A stretch of 64,000 nucleotides of DNA, taken from assembly GCA_947452905.1 (NCBI GenBank), contig CANGEP010000006.1:87121-151120 (forward strand), given 5' to 3'. The position numbers and the translations under genes were made by a program. Origin of the DNA: Bacteroidota bacterium. GTDB taxonomy: Bacteria > Bacteroidota > Bacteroidia > Chitinophagales > Chitinophagaceae. The notes below the pieces were generated by a model, which did not search any database, was not told where the DNA came from, and saw nothing but the letters and a program-made list of their open reading frames with translations. Shown here in pieces: positions 40,886 to 49,305 of this stretch. How positions within the stretch are numbered: the stretch's first letter is position 1; every line of letters begins with the position of its first letter.

Positions 40886-42253
40886 ATGCAAGAGAATATC
40901 CAACCACTAAGAAACTATTTTTTATCTGGGGCTACCCAAGCTTATGATTTTAGAGTAAATCAGCTTAAAAGATTGAAAAAAGTAGTGCTAGAGTCCGAAA
41001 AGGAATTATATCAAGCCCTATATGCCGATCTTAAAAAAACTGATGAAGATGCCTGGGCTACCGAAATTGGCTTTTTTTTAAGTGAACTCAATCATACCCT
41101 CGACCATTTAAAAGAGTGGATGCAGCCTCATGGCGTTGCCACCAATTTGGTAAATCTGCCTTCCACGAGTTATATAGTTCAAGAACCATTGGGTGTGGTT
41201 TGTATTATTGCGCCTTGGAACTACCCTTTTCAATTATTATTTACCCCTTTAATTGGGGCCATTGCTGGAGGTAATTGTGCAGTATTAAAACCAAGTGAAT
41301 TTGCGCCAGCTACCGCTAAAGTCATGGCTAAAATCATTAACTCTTTATTCCCTGACAATTACATTTTGTATATCGAAGGAGAGGGCGCTACGGTGTTACC
41401 TCCTTTATTAACCGAAAACAGGTTTGATCATATTTTTTATACGGGCAGCACCGCTGTAGGTAAAATCATTTATAAATATGCAGCCGAACAACTGGTGCCT
41501 GTAACCTTGGAGCTAGGAGGGAAAAGTCCAGCGGTCATTACTTCAGATGCAAACCTTAGAGTGGCTGCACGTCGTATCGCGAATCCAAAATATTCCAATG
41601 CTGGACAAATGTGTATTGCCCCTGACTATGTTTTAATACCTCCTGAATTAAAAGATAAATTTGTACAAGAACTAATTAAAGCCATCGAATCTTTTTATGG
41701 AGCCGACGCAGCTAACTCGGAACATTACGGGAAAATAATCAATGATAAACAATGGACTCGATTGGTCTCTTATTTAGGAGAAGGAGAAATTATTTATGGC
41801 GGTAAATATGATCGTGATAAATTATTTATTGAACCTACTATTATCAGTAATCTTGCCAAAGATGCAAAAATAATGCAGGACGAAATTTTTGGACCTATTC
41901 TTCCAATTTTAACTTATCAATCCAACGAAGAGGCGCTTGCGGTGATTCATAAAAATCCTAATCCATTAGCCTTTTATGTATTTACCGAAAACAAAGCAGA
42001 TGAACAATATTGGTTAACCAATGTTCCCTCTGGAGGGGCTTGTATTAATAATGCCACCATGCATATTACCAATCATGATTTACCTTTTGGGGGGAGAGGA
42101 TTTAGTGGCATGGGAGGCTATCATGGCAAACAAAGTTTTGACACTTTTACACATCCTAAATCGGTATTAAAAACACCTACTTGGATAGATCCCGGATTTA
42201 AATATCCTCCTTACAAAGGCAAAGGTTGGTTGCTAAAAAAATTAATTGGGTAA
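40886..42253 (+). CDS. Aldehyde dehydrogenase (class 3-like)
   Basis: The 455-residue enzyme oxidises aldehydes to acids with NAD(P)+. The short N-terminus and overall length fit the class-3/fatty-aldehyde group. Seen motifs are CIIAPWNYPFQLLFTPLIGA, NCAVLKPSEFAPATAK, FYTGSTAVGKIIYK, the catalytic Glu in TLELGGKSP, the catalytic Cys in NAGQMCIAPDY, and FGPILPIL. A hydrophobic/basic C-terminal tail (KGKGWLLKKLIG) may touch the membrane. Its TAA stop shares bases with the ATG of the next gene (TAATG), so the two are translationally coupled. Confidence 0.93.
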   Translation: MQENIQPLRNYFLSGATQAYDFRVNQLKRLKKVVLESEKELYQALYADLKKTDEDAWATEIGFFLSELNHTLDHLKEWMQPHGVATNLVNLPSTSYIVQEPLGVVCIIAPWNYPFQLLFTPLIGAIAGGNCAVLKPSEFAPATAKVMAKIINSLFPDNYILYIEGEGATVLPPLLTENRFDHIFYTGSTAVGKIIYKYAAEQLVPVTLELGGKSPAVITSDANLRVAARRIANPKYSNAGQMCIAPDYVLIPPELKDKFVQELIKAIESFYGADAANSEHYGKIINDKQWTRLVSYLGEGEIIYGGKYDRDKLFIEPTIISNLAKDAKIMQDEIFGPILPILTYQSNEEALAVIHKNPNPLAFYVFTENKADEQYWLTNVPSGGACINNATMHITNHDLPFGGRGFSGMGGYHGKQSFDTFTHPKSVLKTPTWIDPGFKYPPYKGKGWLLKKLIG

Positions 42254-42933
42254 TGTTTAAAAAAACGAACATGATAAAATTTGCCATCGTATTTGGTGTG
42301 TTAGTAACTGCTACCACTCTTTTACTAAAAAAACCAGGAATGTCGTATCGACAATCTGTTTTAAAAACTTTGTATCCCGTAATTATGTGGAGCAGCAAAG
42401 GGGTAGGTAAAAAAACAAGCTTGGTAAATAAAGAGTATGCCTTACCCTCAGTGTCTTTTTATAGCTTATCGGCCAAGGATATTGAAGGCAAAGATTTTAA
42501 TTTTGCTTCATTGAAAGGCAAGAAAGTTTTAATTGTAAATACCGCTAGTGATTGTGGTTTTACGGCACAATACGAAGCACTTGAAAAGCTATCAGAACAA
42601 TTTAAAGATCAATTAGTGATCATTGGATTTCCCTCTAATGATTTTAAAGAACAAGAATCTGGCGACAATCAAAACATAGTAAGTTTTTGCAAAAAAAATT
42701 ATGGGGTAAATTTTCCTTTGATGGAAAAATCCATCGTTATTAAAAAGAATCATCAAAACGAAGTGCATAAATGGCTTTCGGATATGACTATTAATGGATG
42801 GTGCCATCAAGAGCCTTCATGGAATTTTTGTAAGTATTTAATTAATGAACAGGGAGTGCTTACCCATTATTTTCCCATGACAGTAGATCCTTTAGCGCCT
42901 GCTGTAATTGCTGCTATAGAAGCAAAAAAATAA
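42253..42933 (+). CDS. Glutathione peroxidase-like thiol peroxidase with N-terminal membrane segment
   Basis: The 226-residue protein begins with a single hydrophobic segment (about residues 8-25) and then a GPx domain (65-225). The peroxidatic Cys101 lies in NTASDCGFTAQYEAL; the FPSNDFKEQESG loop follows (the family usually has FPCNQFxxQEPG, so the second Cys is Ser), then the Trp/Asn block WNFCKYLI. It probably reduces peroxides with thioredoxin outside the cytoplasm or at the membrane. I chose the ATG at 42253, inside the ALDH stop; an upstream frame extension into ALDH is rejected and MIKF at 42271 is possible. Confidence 0.9.
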   Translation: MFKKTNMIKFAIVFGVLVTATTLLLKKPGMSYRQSVLKTLYPVIMWSSKGVGKKTSLVNKEYALPSVSFYSLSAKDIEGKDFNFASLKGKKVLIVNTASDCGFTAQYEALEKLSEQFKDQLVIIGFPSNDFKEQESGDNQNIVSFCKKNYGVNFPLMEKSIVIKKNHQNEVHKWLSDMTINGWCHQEPSWNFCKYLINEQGVLTHYFPMTVDPLAPAVIAAIEAKK

Positions 42934-42945
42934 ATTATACTGCGT

Positions 42946-43986
42946 TTAGTTAATAGGACAGTGCTCGTGATAGTTTTCCAATACAATTTTACCTGATTCA
43001 ATAACCATGTCTTTGTATTGAATTTTTATTTCATCCAAGATAGCTTCAATTTCGGCTTGTTCTGTTATACGAACTAATTTTGCGCGGTACTCTTTTATAT
43101 TTGGAAGTCCTCTCAAATAGTTGGCATAATGACGACGCATTTCATTAATGCCAGCAATAGGCCCTTTCCATTCCAATGATTTTATTAAATGTTTACGTGC
43201 TACTTCCACTCTTTCTTCAATTGTTGGATCGGCTCTTTTTTCACCAGTGGCTACAAAATGTTTAATCTCTCTGAATATCCAAGGATAACCTATGGCTGCT
43301 CTACCAATCATAATTCCATCAACGCCATACCTGTTTTTATATTCCAAAGCTTTCTCTGGTGAATTAATATCGCCATTGCCAAAAATGGGAATGTGAATGC
43401 GTGGATCATTTTTGATTTCTCCAATCATAGTCCAATCGGCTTCCCCTTTATACATTTGCATTCTTGTTCGGCCATGAATAGCCAAAGCTTTTATGCCCAC
43501 GTCTTGTAATCTTAATGCTACTTCATGAATATTTTTAGTGGATTCATCCCAGCCCAATCTTGTTTTCACTGTTACAGGTAAATTGGTGCTCTTTACCACG
43601 GCTTCTGTTAAACGAACCATTAAATCTAAATCTTTTAACACTCCTGCACCTGCACCTTTCATCGCCACTTTTTTCACGGGACAACCAAAATTAATATCGA
43701 TTAAATCTGGGTTAACTGTATCAACAATTTTTGTACATAAAGCAAGGGCTTCTTCGTCACCTCCAAAAATTTGAATCCCAATGGGACGTTCGTAATCGTA
43801 AATATCCAGTTTTTGCTTACTCTTTATAGCGTCTCTTATAAGCCCTTCACTACTAATAAATTCGGTATACATTAAATCGGCGCCATTGTCTTTACAAACT
43901 GCTCTAAATGGGGGGTCACTTACATCCTCCATGGGGGCAAGTAATAGGGGGAAGTCAGGTAATTGTATAGGACCAATAGAAACCAT
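42946..43986 (-). CDS. dusB: tRNA-dihydrouridine synthase (DusB family)
   Basis: Dus enzymes reduce uridine in tRNA D-loops with FMN and NADPH. The 346 residues have the N-terminal LLLAPMEDVSDPPFRAVCKD, the catalytic Cys in DINFGCPVKKVAMKGAGAG, LPVTVKTRLGWDES, AIHGRTRMQMYKGEADW and IGRAAIGYPWIFREI. The NFGCPVKK-KGAGA block supports DusB-like membership. It is convergent with the GPx-like gene (12-base gap) and divergent from the CPBP gene. Confidence 0.95.
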   Translation of the reverse strand: MVSIGPIQLPDFPLLLAPMEDVSDPPFRAVCKDNGADLMYTEFISSEGLIRDAIKSKQKLDIYDYERPIGIQIFGGDEEALALCTKIVDTVNPDLIDINFGCPVKKVAMKGAGAGVLKDLDLMVRLTEAVVKSTNLPVTVKTRLGWDESTKNIHEVALRLQDVGIKALAIHGRTRMQMYKGEADWTMIGEIKNDPRIHIPIFGNGDINSPEKALEYKNRYGVDGIMIGRAAIGYPWIFREIKHFVATGEKRADPTIEERVEVARKHLIKSLEWKGPIAGINEMRRHYANYLRGLPNIKEYRAKLVRITEQAEIEAILDEIKIQYKDMVIESGKIVLENYHEHCPIN

Positions 43987-44055
43987 ATGAATTCATTATA
44001 TTGCATCAAACTGATACGGTGCAAATGTACCATAAAAAGTTTTTACTTGAATTTT

Positions 44056-44961
44056 ATGGATAGAAGCTTACTAGAATCTACACCTGCTATGCGTTTGGCC
44101 ATTTTTATTGCCCTCACTGGCATAAGTATGATTTTGGGTGCCTGGTTGAGCTTTTCCCTAGTAGCTGCCATATTGCATGTTGGTTTTACTCAAATTCAAT
44201 TGGTTATTTTACAACCCGAACACGCTGCGCTAGCGCAATTTGCTAACGCCTTAGCTTCTTTATTTGCCTTTTTAGTTCCTTCCACTTTTGTAGCCTATTT
44301 AAGTAAAGGATCTATGTCCAACAATATGGGGTTTAAATATACGCCAAGTATAAAGCAAATGATTTGGGTAATGGGGCTGGCATTAGCAGGTTTTTTATTG
44401 AGCGGGGCTTTGGGCAATTTAACAGAACAAATTCCAGTAGGAGCCAATTTTAAAAATTGGGCAGATAGCTTGGAAGCTAATTATAAAAGAGCATTAGTGG
44501 CCATGACTCAGATGCATTCTGTTTTTGATCTTTTATTTGCACTTATTGCAGTGGCGGTGGTGCCCGCCATCGTAGAAGAACTTTATTTTAGAAGCAGTTT
44601 ACAAACCACTTTAAAAGAATGGTCGGGTAAACCTATGATCGCCATTATTATTACTGCTATCATATTTAGTGCCTTTCATTTTTCTTATTATGGTTTTTTA
44701 TCGAGGTTAGCTTTAGGAATAGTGCTAGGCTGTATTTATGAATATAGCAAATCCATATGGTTGCCTATATTATTACACTTTATCAATAATGGATTAGCGA
44801 TTATAATTCTTTATAATGTTCGTAAAACACCTCAAGCTGCTGAAAAAATAATGGACGAAAATTTGCCTATCTATTGGGGGTTACTAGGTTTGATAGGAAT
44901 ATTGTATTTATTAAAATTGCTTAAAAAAGAGGCTAAATATGAATTGGAAAAAAGTATATAG
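44056..44961 (+). CDS. CPBP family intramembrane metalloprotease
   Basis: The 301-residue polytopic protein (about eight spans) carries the CPBP/Rce1 motifs: VPAIVEELYFRSSLQ (EExxxR), IIFSAFHFSYYGFLSR (FxxxH) and LPILLHFINNGLAI (HxxxN). All three glutamyl-base/metal motifs are intact, so it is probably active. Bacterial members process or protect against peptides; the substrate is unknown. ATG 44056 is preferred over an upstream in-frame ATG at 43963 that lies in the dusB promoter region. Its end overlaps the DUF2007 gene by 23 bases. Confidence 0.92.
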   Translation: MDRSLLESTPAMRLAIFIALTGISMILGAWLSFSLVAAILHVGFTQIQLVILQPEHAALAQFANALASLFAFLVPSTFVAYLSKGSMSNNMGFKYTPSIKQMIWVMGLALAGFLLSGALGNLTEQIPVGANFKNWADSLEANYKRALVAMTQMHSVFDLLFALIAVAVVPAIVEELYFRSSLQTTLKEWSGKPMIAIIITAIIFSAFHFSYYGFLSRLALGIVLGCIYEYSKSIWLPILLHFINNGLAIIILYNVRKTPQAAEKIMDENLPIYWGLLGLIGILYLLKLLKKEAKYELEKSI

Positions 44962-45163
44962 AACCGACAATTTATCCAGGGCCTCAATTATTGCTGGATT
45001 ATTGATGGAAAATAATATTCCCTCTAATGTATTAGATAAAAAAGATTCTTCTTATGTATTTTTAGGCCATGTTGATGTTATGGTACCCGAAGATCTTATG
45101 CAAGCAGCAGAGGCTTTGATAACAAAATTAGATTTGGAAGAAAACCTTACTAACGAAAAATAA
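44939..45163 (+). CDS. DUF2007 family small protein
   Basis: The 74-residue protein matches the putative signal-transducing DUF2007 family: WKKVYRTDNLSRASIIAGLL, then ENNIPSNVLDKKDSSYVFLG and HVDVMVPEDLMQAAEALI. The fold is ferredoxin-like and related to PII-type regulators; its role is unknown. It overlaps the CPBP gene and precedes cdsA by 16 bases, an order I associate with Bacteroidota. Confidence 0.85.
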   Translation: MNWKKVYRTDNLSRASIIAGLLMENNIPSNVLDKKDSSYVFLGHVDVMVPEDLMQAAEALITKLDLEENLTNEK

Positions 45164-45179
45164 AAATAAATAATTTACT

Positions 45180-46040
45180 ATGGCTTTGAATTTGTCAGTT
45201 TTTAGAGTGAGAGCATTATCTGCAATTGTATTTGCAGTAGTAATGATTGGGGGGCTTATTTGGAATCAATGGTCCTTCTTTTTATTATTCATAGCTATTC
45301 AATTAGGATGCTTATATGAATACCAAAAACTTATTGCCCTCATCTATCCCTCGTATAAAAACATTTCATCGGTGCATAAATGGGGGCTTTTAGTATTGGG
45401 CACTGCGATGATGTTTTTATTAGGCCCTAACTCCTTAGGCATAAAAGATATAAGTATGAAATTTGTAGGTAGCAAAATTGTACCTGTGATTTTAGGCATT
45501 TTAATAATAGCGGATATTGTTACTAAAAAAATAAATCTACAAAATTGGGTGATTAGTTTTTTCGGACTTGTTTATATACCTATGAATCTCTCCTTGTTTT
45601 ATCAATTGAAAGGTTTTATGGCTAATACCTTTTTTGCTGACTGGAGTTTTTCGATTCCTTTATTAGTAATAGCTACCGTTTGGGTCAATGACACTATGGC
45701 CTATATAGTGGGTGCTTTAATTGGTCGTACACCATTATCTCCCATTTCTCCCAATAAAACCTGGGAGGGGACAATTGCGGGGGTTATTTTATCGGTATTA
45801 TTGGTCACTAAAGTGATAGGTATCTGGGTGCCTATACAGGAAAAATTTATATTTCTAATAAGTTTAATCTCGGCCATTATGGGCAATTTTGGAGATTTAT
45901 TTGAGAGCAAATTAAAGCGTTTGGCAGGGGTAAAAGACAGTGGTACTATGATGCCTGGCCATGGAGGCTTCTTGGATAGATTCGATTCTATTTTGCTCGC
46001 CACCCCATTTGTTTGGTTATTACTTCAGATTCTGTTTTAG
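45180..46040 (+). CDS. cdsA: Phosphatidate cytidylyltransferase
   Basis: CdsA makes CDP-diacylglycerol from phosphatidic acid and CTP in the inner membrane. The 286-residue protein has seven to eight spans, VWVNDTMAYIVGALIGRTPL, SPNKTWEGTIAG and the family signature DSGTMMPGHGGFLDRFDS. The metal-binding Asp residues are intact. It precedes psd by 28 bases, linking synthesis of CDP-DAG to phosphatidylethanolamine. Confidence 0.96.
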   Translation: MALNLSVFRVRALSAIVFAVVMIGGLIWNQWSFFLLFIAIQLGCLYEYQKLIALIYPSYKNISSVHKWGLLVLGTAMMFLLGPNSLGIKDISMKFVGSKIVPVILGILIIADIVTKKINLQNWVISFFGLVYIPMNLSLFYQLKGFMANTFFADWSFSIPLLVIATVWVNDTMAYIVGALIGRTPLSPISPNKTWEGTIAGVILSVLLVTKVIGIWVPIQEKFIFLISLISAIMGNFGDLFESKLKRLAGVKDSGTMMPGHGGFLDRFDSILLATPFVWLLLQILF

Positions 46041-46046
46041 ATGTTT

Positions 46047-46054
46047 TACTTTTG
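46047..46054 (+). promoter_or_regulatory. -7 box TACTTTTG upstream of psd
   Basis: TACTTTTG fits TAnnTTTG and lies 15 bases before the psd ATG, directly after the cdsA stop. No TTG at the right distance is seen, so it may only add to read-through from cdsA. Confidence 0.45.
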
Positions 46055-46068
46055 TCCAAATTTTTAAT

Positions 46069-46725
46069 ATGACGATTCATAAAGAAGGAACCGCCACAAT
46101 CTCATTAACTGCTTTGGTAGTAGGCGTTTTAAATATTATTAACTTCTCCTATGTTTATCCTAGTTACGCTTGGATAAGCTGGGTACTTTTTATGCTTACG
46201 GTAGGATTATTCTTATTTATTGTTTCTTTCTTTAGAATGCCATCTCGTAACTGGACCATTGATAATTCGGCTATTGTATCCCCTGCAGATGGGAAAGTAG
46301 TGGTTATTGAAGAAGTAGAACCAGATGAATACTATCAAGAAAAGAGAATTCAGATTAGTGTATTTATGAGTCCTGCTAATGTGCATGTCAATAGAGTGCC
46401 AGTAGCGGGTAAAATCATCTACAATAAATATCATCCAGGTAAATTCTTAGTTGCTTGGCATCCTAAATCATCGACTGATAATGAAAGATGGTCGGTGGTT
46501 ATTGAAAACGAAAAAGGCACTATCCTATTAAAACAAATTGCTGGCGCTTTGGCGCGTCGTATTTGTAATTACGCTTCAGTAGATACTAAGTTTGATCAGT
46601 GTGGCGAATATGGCTTTATTAAATTTGGTAGTCGTGTAGATTTACTCTTACCACTTAGTGCTAAAATCGATTGTAAGATTGGAGATGTGGTAAAAGGAGG
46701 TATTACGGTTTTGGCTAAATGGTAA
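46069..46725 (+). CDS. psd: Phosphatidylserine decarboxylase family protein
   Basis: The 218-residue protein is a short-form proenzyme that makes phosphatidylethanolamine. Two N-terminal spans (about 13-55) are followed by DNSAIVSPADGKVVVIEE, ISVFMSPANVHVNRVPVAG and the C-terminal FGSRVDLLLP, where self-cleavage at Gly-Ser generates the pyruvoyl group. The short B form lacks the long linker of E. coli Psd. An upstream in-frame extension overlaps cdsA and is rejected. It ends 4 bases from the convergent yjjG-like gene. Confidence 0.95.
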   Translation: MTIHKEGTATISLTALVVGVLNIINFSYVYPSYAWISWVLFMLTVGLFLFIVSFFRMPSRNWTIDNSAIVSPADGKVVVIEEVEPDEYYQEKRIQISVFMSPANVHVNRVPVAGKIIYNKYHPGKFLVAWHPKSSTDNERWSVVIENEKGTILLKQIAGALARRICNYASVDTKFDQCGEYGFIKFGSRVDLLLPLSAKIDCKIGDVVKGGITVLAKW

Positions 46726-46729
46726 TCTT

Positions 46730-47425
46730 TTATAAGATCGTTTCTAATTCTTGCAAGTGCGTAATAGTATAAGTAGCTGGCACAGTTGGCGTCACTTTTA
46801 AGTGATTAACAAATACACTATCCATACCTGCATTAATAGCCCCTTGAATATCCGCCGATTCATTATCTCCAATCATAATACTAGTAGCTAAATTTGCTTT
46901 AGATTTTTTTAACGCAAATTCAAAGATGGCTGGATGAGGCTTTAAGCTATTACTTGCCTCTGAAGTTATGACTTCCATAAAGTACTTAGCTAAATTCGAA
47001 TTTTCTATTTTTTTATATTGTACTGATTCGAATCCATTGGTAATTAAATGCATTCTATATTCCTTCGCTTTTAAATAATCTAAGATTTCGAGAGTATAAG
47101 GAAATAGGTTTTTTTTATGGGGAAGTATATCCAAATAATCTACTGACATTTTTTTAGAAATATTTTCATCGGCAATTTTATATTCTAATAAACTCAGGTA
47201 AATACGTTTCCATCTAAGTTCCTCTTGTTTGATAAAGCCTTTGGTATATCTATCCCATAAGCGATGATTGTGTTCGCTATATTTTTCAAAAAATTCGTCA
47301 AAATTGAGAATTCCCTTATCCGCTAATTGGTACTTGGTATATAAGTCAAGTAAAGTTTCTTTTGAGTTTAATTCAAAATCCCAAAGAGTATGATCAAGGT
47401 CAAAAAATAGATGTTTATAAGCCAT
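46730..47425 (-). CDS. yjjG: YjjG-family noncanonical pyrimidine nucleotidase (HAD)
   Basis: The 231-residue HAD phosphatase has the nucleophile motif FFDLDHTLWDFELNS, which extends into the typical YjjG pattern, then LHLITNGFESVQYKK-like motif II and SLKPHPAIFEFALKKSKA plus MIGDNESADIQGAINAGM (motifs III/IV). YjjG removes phosphate from aberrant pyrimidine nucleotides. It is divergent from the SDR gene; the 78-base gap holds no exact promoter box. Confidence 0.9.
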   Translation of the reverse strand: MAYKHLFFDLDHTLWDFELNSKETLLDLYTKYQLADKGILNFDEFFEKYSEHNHRLWDRYTKGFIKQEELRWKRIYLSLLEYKIADENISKKMSVDYLDILPHKKNLFPYTLEILDYLKAKEYRMHLITNGFESVQYKKIENSNLAKYFMEVITSEASNSLKPHPAIFEFALKKSKANLATSIMIGDNESADIQGAINAGMDSVFVNHLKVTPTVPATYTITHLQELETIL

Positions 47426-47503
47426 GTAGATTTGTATATTAGGCGAATTTACAATTTTGAGTCCTATCTTTATATTATTTAATTAAGTGCTAAATTAAGT
47501 CGA

Positions 47504-48202
47504 ATGAATATTGTAATTACAGGTGCTTCACAAGGAATTGGCTATGCCATTGCAGAAGTTTTTGCGGGTGCTGGGTATACTTTACTGCTTGCAAGTAAAA
47601 CCCCTGCTAATATTCAAAAAGCAAGCTCCGAATTACAAGCTAAATTTCCTAAAGCCACCATTCATTCTATGGCTGCTGATTTAGCAGACCCCATTATTTG
47701 TACTCAATTTGCTGATTGGTGTTTGTCTTACGGACAACCTTCTATACTCGTTAATAATGCTGGATATTTTTTACCAGGTACAATTTGCCATGAAGAAGCG
47801 GGTGTGTTAGAAGCCCAATTAGCAGCCAATCTTTTTTCGGCTTACCATGTTACACGTGGAATTGTCCCTGCTATGATTCAAGCGGGTAAAGGGCATATTT
47901 TTAATATTTGTTCTATTGCCTCTTTACAAGCATATGCACAAGGGGGCTCTTACAGTATTAGTAAATTCGCGCTTTTAGGATTTTCAAAAAATTTACGTGA
48001 AGAGTTAAAGGACAAAGGTGTTAAAGTTACTGCCGTTTGTCCAGGTGCCGTGTTTACCAATAGTTGGTCAGGTTCAGGGGTAGATCCAAAAAGAATTATG
48101 GAAGCCAGTGATATTGCACAAATGATTTTTGCATCGGCTCATCTTTCCAGTCAAGCGGTAGTAGAAGATATAGTGATGCGTCCACAATTAGGAGATTTAT
48201 AA
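47504..48202 (+). CDS. Short-chain dehydrogenase/reductase
   Basis: The 232-residue enzyme has the NAD(P)-binding ITGASQGIGYAIAEVFAG, the NNAG motif in LVNNAGYFLPG, the catalytic Ser in ICSIASLQA, and the Tyr-x3-Lys pair in YSISKFALL. The PG motif is present as VCPGAVFTNSW. The substrate cannot be assigned. It is a classical SDR of ordinary length and sits alone between yjjG and a small hypothetical gene (5-base convergent gap). Confidence 0.92.
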   Translation: MNIVITGASQGIGYAIAEVFAGAGYTLLLASKTPANIQKASSELQAKFPKATIHSMAADLADPIICTQFADWCLSYGQPSILVNNAGYFLPGTICHEEAGVLEAQLAANLFSAYHVTRGIVPAMIQAGKGHIFNICSIASLQAYAQGGSYSISKFALLGFSKNLREELKDKGVKVTAVCPGAVFTNSWSGSGVDPKRIMEASDIAQMIFASAHLSSQAVVEDIVMRPQLGDL

Positions 48203-48207
48203 ATTAA

Positions 48208-48489
48208 TTATAATCTTTCTTCTTGATCATCAATACCTAGCGGAGTCTTAAAACTTTCTCTCGCCTTCTTTGTGGCTGCTAATCTTTCTAAGACCACTGC
48301 GGCTATCAATTTTCCAGCATTTTCATTCGGATTTTCTTGAAGTATATTTTTTAGCTTTTGTTCCGAAACATCAATTCGATATAGTAGTTGCACTAGCCTT
48401 GAAAAATCATTTTTAATGAGATCGTTGATAAGCGACTCTAAATCGGGGGTGGCTAATTTTTCAAGCGACTGTAAATTTATCTCTATCAT
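48208..48489 (-). CDS. Conserved small protein of unknown function
   Basis: The 93-residue protein is mostly helical and charged (DFSRLVQLLYRIDVSEQKL in the middle, IAAVVLERLAATKKARESF near the end), with no signal peptide or metal motif. I recognise the pattern as a recurring Bacteroidota protein without an assigned role. It follows the TIGR02757 gene by 16 bases on the same strand, so the two are probably co-transcribed. Confidence 0.72.
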   Translation of the reverse strand: MIEINLQSLEKLATPDLESLINDLIKNDFSRLVQLLYRIDVSEQKLKNILQENPNENAGKLIAAVVLERLAATKKARESFKTPLGIDDQEERL

Positions 48490-48505
48490 TTATTGTATAA
48501 TTAGA

Positions 48506-49279
48506 TTAATTATATTTCTCCATTACGCCTAAACTAAACAAAGCAAAATCGTATTTAACTGGGTCTTTAGGATCTAAACTTCGGCAAAAGTTGGTAAGTT
48601 CTAAGGCAGCTAACCAATCGGTTTGGGGTCTTTGTAAAATACCTAAGGATCTGGAAACTCTTGCTACATGTACATCAATGGGCATTATTAAATCCGAAGG
48701 GGAGATGGTTTTCCAAAGGCCAAAATCTACGCCTTGTTTGTCTTTTCGTACCATCCATCTTAAAAACATATTAAGTCGTTTGCAAGTAGATCCTGAAGTA
48801 GGGCTAGCAATATGTTTTTGAGTTCGTCTTGGAGCATGCTCAAGAGACATAAAATATTCTTGGAAATGAGTAAGTGCTAACTCGACAGTTTTAATTTTTT
48901 CTCCTGTTAATTGCTGCGTAAAAAAAGCAGTTTCTAAACTATTGGAACGCGTAAAGTGATGCTTCATAAATTCAATACAATAAAGTGCATCTGTATCATT
49001 AAAAGTACGATGTACAAATCCCACTATTTTTCGAAGATCTTTGGGTTTATGATGTAAACAAAAATCAAAAGGAGCTTCGTCCATTCTTTTAAAAAGCTCC
49101 TTGCTTTTATTGATAATGGTGGTTCTATTGCCCCAAGCAAATATAGCGGCAAAAAAAGCAGCAATCTCAATATCTTGCTGCTTAGTATACTGATGTGGAA
49201 TAACAATAGGATCTTTTTCTATAAAGCTTAGTTTATTGTATTGCCGGTATTTTTGGTCTAATATTTTCTGTATTTCCAT
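48506..49279 (-). CDS. TIGR02757/DUF2400 family protein
   Basis: The 257-residue protein matches this family from the N-terminus (DPIVIPHQYTKQQDIEIAAF and FFAAIFAWGNRTTIINKS) through CKRLNMFLRWMVRKDKQGVD and IMPIDVHVARVSRSLGI to KYDFALFSLG. The middle of the C-terminal half resembles the HhH-GPD fold of DNA glycosylases (MPIDVHV is like the VPVDTHV motif of that superfamily). It may act on DNA, but no activity is known to me. Confidence 0.88.
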   Translation of the reverse strand: MEIQKILDQKYRQYNKLSFIEKDPIVIPHQYTKQQDIEIAAFFAAIFAWGNRTTIINKSKELFKRMDEAPFDFCLHHKPKDLRKIVGFVHRTFNDTDALYCIEFMKHHFTRSNSLETAFFTQQLTGEKIKTVELALTHFQEYFMSLEHAPRRTQKHIASPTSGSTCKRLNMFLRWMVRKDKQGVDFGLWKTISPSDLIMPIDVHVARVSRSLGILQRPQTDWLAALELTNFCRSLDPKDPVKYDFALFSLGVMEKYN

Positions 49280-49305
49280 TTTAAATTTGATACATGCCGT
49301 TTCTT

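Noticed and set aside
42226..42252. Start of the GPx-like gene inside the ALDH coding region
   Set aside because: The TAATG overlap at 42251-42255 offers a better, coupled start just before the membrane segment.
43963..44055. N-terminal extension of the CPBP protease
   Set aside because: It covers the dusB promoter region and is polar and Cys/Lys-rich, unlike the family; ATG 44056 is better.
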